DNA of 7,134 nt. Source: Thermoplasmatota archaeon (GTDB lineage: Archaea; Thermoplasmatota; E2; DHVEG-1). Where the stretch lies: positions 1 through 7,134 of the forward strand of contig JAUWOO010000095.1 of assembly GCA_030612095.1 (NCBI GenBank). Reading direction: 5' to 3'. The notes beneath the pieces are model-generated. The model searched no databases, was not told the origin of the DNA, and was given only the letters and a program-made list of their open reading frames with translations. A program made the position numbers and the translations under genes. Numbering within the stretch: the first letter of the stretch is position 1; every line of letters begins with the position of its first letter. This document shows, one piece after another, positions 4,377 to 7,134 of this stretch.

Positions 4377-5027
4377 CTATCTTATTTCTATACGTTTACC
4401 TGTAATCATATAATTAATTTTTTCAGCCATCTTGCATGCATGATCCGCACAACGTTCCAGATAGCGAGCGACCATGATATAATGAGCGCATCTTGTGATA
4501 TTTTTGCTGTCTTCCATCATATACGTCAAACACTCTCTAAAAATACTATAACGAATACAATCCACAGTATCATCCTGCTCGGACAGTGCATCTGCATCGA
4601 TTTCTTTTACTTCTTCAAACGCCTTTAGGACTGTGCCAATCATATCATCTACAATTCTTGCCATTTGATTGAGACTTACCAATTTTTTAATATGGGGTTT
4701 ATCTGCCAGTTCCTTGGTGACATTTGCAATATCTTTTCCATAACGACCTATTCTTGTGATATAAGTTGTCAACTTAAGATATGCTGCAATTGATCTTACA
4801 TCCACGGCCATTGGCTGATACAAAGAAATAGCCTGAATGCATTGATGTTCAATAGTCTCATCCATCTCCATAATTTTATCTTTTTTAGCTAGGACGTCAT
4901 CTGCAACCTTAACATCAAGATTACTCAAAGAGACCATAGAATCTTCCAGCATCTGCCCAGCAAGCAGCCCCATGTCCAAAACCTTCCCTTTTATAGCATC
5001 CAATTCTTTATGAAATTTTGATTCCAT
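4377..5027 (-). CDS. phoU: Phosphate transport system regulator PhoU
   Basis: The 216-residue, all-helical protein has the usual PhoU length and two tandem three-helix PhoU domains (about 15-105 and 118-206). The family's QP-A-D-R motif is seen as YQPMAVDVRSI at 70-80. The second domain keeps the metal-binding helix pattern E-R-x-A-D-H (YLERCADHACKMAE, 189-202). The matching helix of the first domain reads TYITRIGRYGKDIANV (88-103), with T and R where E and D are usual, so that metal site is probably altered. PhoU restrains Pst uptake when phosphate is ample, by contacting the transporter and, in bacteria, a PhoR-type kinase; archaeal partners are less clear. It starts at ATG 5025-5027 behind GGAGTGA, 15 nt after pstB, and is the last intact gene of the operon. 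Confidence 0.93.
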   Translation of the reverse strand: MESKFHKELDAIKGKVLDMGLLAGQMLEDSMVSLSNLDVKVADDVLAKKDKIMEMDETIEHQCIQAISLYQPMAVDVRSIAAYLKLTTYITRIGRYGKDIANVTKELADKPHIKKLVSLNQMARIVDDMIGTVLKAFEEVKEIDADALSEQDDTVDCIRYSIFRECLTYMMEDSKNITRCAHYIMVARYLERCADHACKMAEKINYMITGKRIEIR

Positions 5028-5042
5028 ATCATTTCACTCCTT

Positions 5043-5810
5043 TTATCCAAATCTTCCTGTAATATAATTCTCAGTACTTTCCTCCGTTGGGTTTTCAAAT
5101 ATCTGCTTAGTTTTACCATACTCAATAAGTTTACCAAGATACATATATGCCGTATAATCACTAACACGCGCTGCCTGCTGCATATTGTGGGTGACAATGA
5201 CAACAGTATAATTCTTTACAAGTATGCGAATTAGATCCTCAATCTTAGCAGTAGCAATAGGATCTAAGGCACTGCAAGGCTCATCCATAAGAATAACATC
5301 TGGTTCAATAGCCAGAGCGCGAGCAATACAGAGACGCTGCTGCTGACCGCCAGATAGACCCATAGCAGATTCATCAAGTCTATCAGCAACTTCTTCCCAA
5401 AGAAAAGCCTCTTTTAAACTATGTTCAACCATCTCATCAAGTTTTTTCTTGTTGTTAATACCAGCAATACGGCAACCATAAGCAATATTCTCATAGATGC
5501 TCTTTGGAAATGGATTAGGTTTCTGAAAGACCATGCCAACTTTCTTTCGCACTTCAACAACATCGGTCTTCTTGCCATAAATATCAATGTCATCCATCAT
5601 CACACTGCCCTCAATACGGCATTTACCAATAATATCGTTCATACGGTTAAGACAACGGATCAATGTTGATTTACCACAACCAGAGGGGCCAATAATAGCA
5701 GTAACCTTATTTTCCAACACTGGCACTGTAATATCGTACAAAGCCTGTGATTTATCATACCAAAGATTCAGATTGTGGATATTCATTTTGGTCTTGTTTT
5801 TGCATGTCAT
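5043..5810 (-). CDS. pstB: Phosphate ABC transporter ATP-binding protein PstB
   Basis: The 255-residue protein has every ATPase motif: Walker A GPSGCGKST (41-49), Q-loop Q96 in VFQKPNPFP, signature LSGGQ (152-156), Walker B VILMDE (172-177), D-loop SALD (180-183) and the switch histidine H208 in VTHNM. KPNPFPKSIYENIAYG and CSALDPIAT are characteristic of PstB rather than other importers. It powers phosphate import through the PstC/PstA channel, on the cytoplasmic face, as a dimer. ATG 5808-5810 is preferred because GAGG stands eight bases upstream; the in-frame ATG at codon 9 has no such site. It begins 23 nt after pstA ends and is followed by phoU after 15 nt. The sequence shows no sign of damage. 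Confidence 0.96.
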   Translation of the reverse strand: MTCKNKTKMNIHNLNLWYDKSQALYDITVPVLENKVTAIIGPSGCGKSTLIRCLNRMNDIIGKCRIEGSVMMDDIDIYGKKTDVVEVRKKVGMVFQKPNPFPKSIYENIAYGCRIAGINNKKKLDEMVEHSLKEAFLWEEVADRLDESAMGLSGGQQQRLCIARALAIEPDVILMDEPCSALDPIATAKIEDLIRILVKNYTVVIVTHNMQQAARVSDYTAYMYLGKLIEYGKTKQIFENPTEESTENYITGRFG

Positions 5811-5833
5811 ATTTCAGTCCTCATAATTTTTTT

Positions 5834-7117
5834 TCAGAATTCTACTCTATACCTCTCACGAATAATGATCGCCATCGCATTTATACCCAAAACGATTGCC
5901 AACAACAGGAATGCTGTTGCCCAAGCGTTTTGTTCAACAGGATAAGCACCTACATATTTAGTCAACTCAAGCAGATGATACGGGAGCGCCTGAATCGGAT
6001 TAAAAATAGTTGTGGGTACACCTGCACCCATAAAAACAACTGCAGTAAACATTATAGGTGCAGTTTCTCCAGCAGCTCTACCTAAACCTAAAACACCACC
6101 AGTTATTATACCTGGCAATGCAGGTGGTAAAACCACTCTCCTTATGGTTTGCCATTTTGTTGCACCTACTGCATAAGATCCCTCACGAAGATTCTGTGGG
6201 ACGCTTTTCAAAGCCTCTTCAGATGCCCTGATGATAATAGGCAATGTAAGAAAACCCATAATTAGGATCCCGCTTAACAAAGAAATGCCGAAGATCGGAA
6301 CGAAAAGAGCCAGCCCGAAAAGACCATGAACAATAGATGGCGTTCCCTGTAAAATATCAACAGCAATCCTGATAACTCTCACAGTTTTTCCTTTCTTTGC
6401 ATATTCATGCAGATATATAGCACTACTAATTCCTAATGGCAGAGCTATTAAAGCCGTACCCATCATTATCAACAGGGAACCAATCAAAGCAGGAAGAATA
6501 CCTCCTTGGGTGCCGTGCCTCCTCACATCTTGCGTAAGAAACTCCCAGCTGATACCACCTATACCACTTGAGATAATATTACCAACTATAACCGCTAAAG
6601 GATAAAGAATCAAAAATATTGAAGCTATCAGAACATAGTAAGCAGAAGCCTCGCTAGATTTACTAGTAAAATTATACAAGGGCTTCATTGAAAAAGAAGC
6701 GCCAACTATCCCGATGACAACAAGAATCGCAGATGTCATCATAAATTTTAGTATGGATGCATCCACATCATACTGTCTTAAACCATACTCTGGTGGAAAC
6801 ATCGGCAAACAATATGCAAATAAAAATACAATAACGGTAAAAACAAGTAAACCTACCATTTCCCTTCTCTTATGTAACCTGACAAATGAATAATAACTTA
6901 AGACAGAAAATAGCAATGCAATAATAACTAAAAGAATTCTTACAAAAATATCGCCAATATATACTGAAACAACAACAGATACGAATCCAATAACTGCTAC
7001 AATTGATGAAAAAATAATCGAAACGTAACAAAGGATTTTTTTAAATTCCATATTCTCCTTTTTAAAAAATTCCTTGCACATATTTGTGAGATAAAGAGGG
7101 ATTTTTCCTAGCTCCAT
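5834..7117 (-). CDS. pstA: Phosphate ABC transporter permease PstA, with N-terminal extension
   Basis: The C-terminal 270 residues (about 157-427) are a complete PstA-type permease. They include TQGGILPALIGSLLIM (203-218), LQGTPSIVHGLFGLALF (256-272), and the EAA loop from SEEALKSVPQNLREGSY through VGATKWQTIRRVVLP (299-331), which docks on PstB, then GLGRAAGETAPIMFTA. With PstC it forms the membrane channel for phosphate delivered by PstS. The protein has 427 residues against about 280-300 for most PstA. The extra 155 carry roughly four further membrane helices (about 28-55, 56-78, 86-106, 123-144), an extension also reported in some archaeal-type permeases but not part of the MetI core. The start at ATG 7115-7117 follows a strong AGGGGGAT. 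The pstC gene is expected just upstream, beyond the edge. No promoter is seen in the 17 bases available. Confidence 0.93.
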   Translation of the reverse strand: MELGKIPLYLTNMCKEFFKKENMEFKKILCYVSIIFSSIVAVIGFVSVVVSVYIGDIFVRILLVIIALLFSVLSYYSFVRLHKRREMVGLLVFTVIVFLFAYCLPMFPPEYGLRQYDVDASILKFMMTSAILVVIGIVGASFSMKPLYNFTSKSSEASAYYVLIASIFLILYPLAVIVGNIISSGIGGISWEFLTQDVRRHGTQGGILPALIGSLLIMMGTALIALPLGISSAIYLHEYAKKGKTVRVIRIAVDILQGTPSIVHGLFGLALFVPIFGISLLSGILIMGFLTLPIIIRASEEALKSVPQNLREGSYAVGATKWQTIRRVVLPPALPGIITGGVLGLGRAAGETAPIMFTAVVFMGAGVPTTIFNPIQALPYHLLELTKYVGAYPVEQNAWATAFLLLAIVLGINAMAIIIRERYRVEF

Positions 7118-7121
7118 TTCA

Positions 7122-7129
7122 TCCCCCTC
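7122..7129 (-). promoter_or_regulatory. Ribosome binding site of pstA
   Basis: The minus strand reads GAGGGGGATGAAATG. The G-rich core lies about five bases before the ATG at 7117 and supports the long pstA start, and therefore the N-terminal extension. Confidence 0.6.
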
Positions 7130-7134
7130 TAAAT

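Noticed and set aside
4345..4377. Ten-codon leader-like frame (MQNDEIDIEV) between phoU and the pseudogene
   Set aside because: It is too short, has no ribosome binding site of its own, and gives no sign of attenuation.
4991..5203. Minus-strand frame of 70 codons
   Set aside because: It overlaps the end of pstB and the start of phoU in another frame and has no homology signal.
5747..6085. Plus-strand frames antisense to pstA and pstB, including 5421-5669 and 5587-5826
   Set aside because: They oppose well-supported operon genes and have low-complexity, motif-free translations.

Overview
The window looks like chromosomal DNA of a low-GC methanogenic archaeon, most likely Methanosarcinales. 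This rests on protein style (a DUF2683-like ribbon-helix-helix protein, an AbrB-PhoU regulator relic, a Methanosarcina-like PstB), AT-rich TATA-type promoters about 25-30 nt upstream of starts, GGAGGTGA-type ribosome binding sites and degenerate interspersed repeats. The genus is inferred, not shown. Every convincing gene lies on the minus strand, so the biological order runs from high to low coordinates.

Right part (4377-7117): the end of a phosphate uptake (pst) operon. It holds pstA (inner-membrane permease with an unusual N-terminal extension), pstB (ATPase) and phoU (regulator), tightly spaced and each with a good ribosome binding site. The pstS and pstC genes are expected beyond the right edge. 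Next comes a second PhoU-type gene with an N-terminal AbrB domain (3996-4325). It is a pseudogene: its start codon reads ATA, it carries two frameshifts, and its 3' two thirds are replaced by an interspersed repeat.

Middle (2992-3995): a repeat copy and about 300 nt of intergenic sequence, then a two-gene unit coding for a small ribbon-helix-helix protein and a short retropepsin-like protein with a DMG active-site triplet. A complete orphan ATPase of the AAA_14/DUF4143 type follows (1713-2948).

Left part (1-1712): a possible 44-residue small gene whose 5' end is shared with the repeat, then a two-gene unit coding for a SatD-family protein with a C-terminal helix-turn-helix and a small three-helix membrane protein resembling the C-terminal part of DUF3307 proteins. 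Two near-identical 17-bp palindromes sit immediately upstream of the satD TATA box and suggest autoregulation of an apparently leaderless transcript. The last 340 nt hold no gene but carry a second repeat copy.

An 81-bp sequence is present twice without a mismatch (64-144 and 3825-3905), and a 37-bp piece of it occurs a third time (1589-1625). The most interesting items are the SatD/membrane-protein unit with its paired operators, the repeat that overlaps the start of a small gene, and the eroded AbrB-PhoU paralogue. I see no CRISPR array, tRNA, rRNA or intact transposase.
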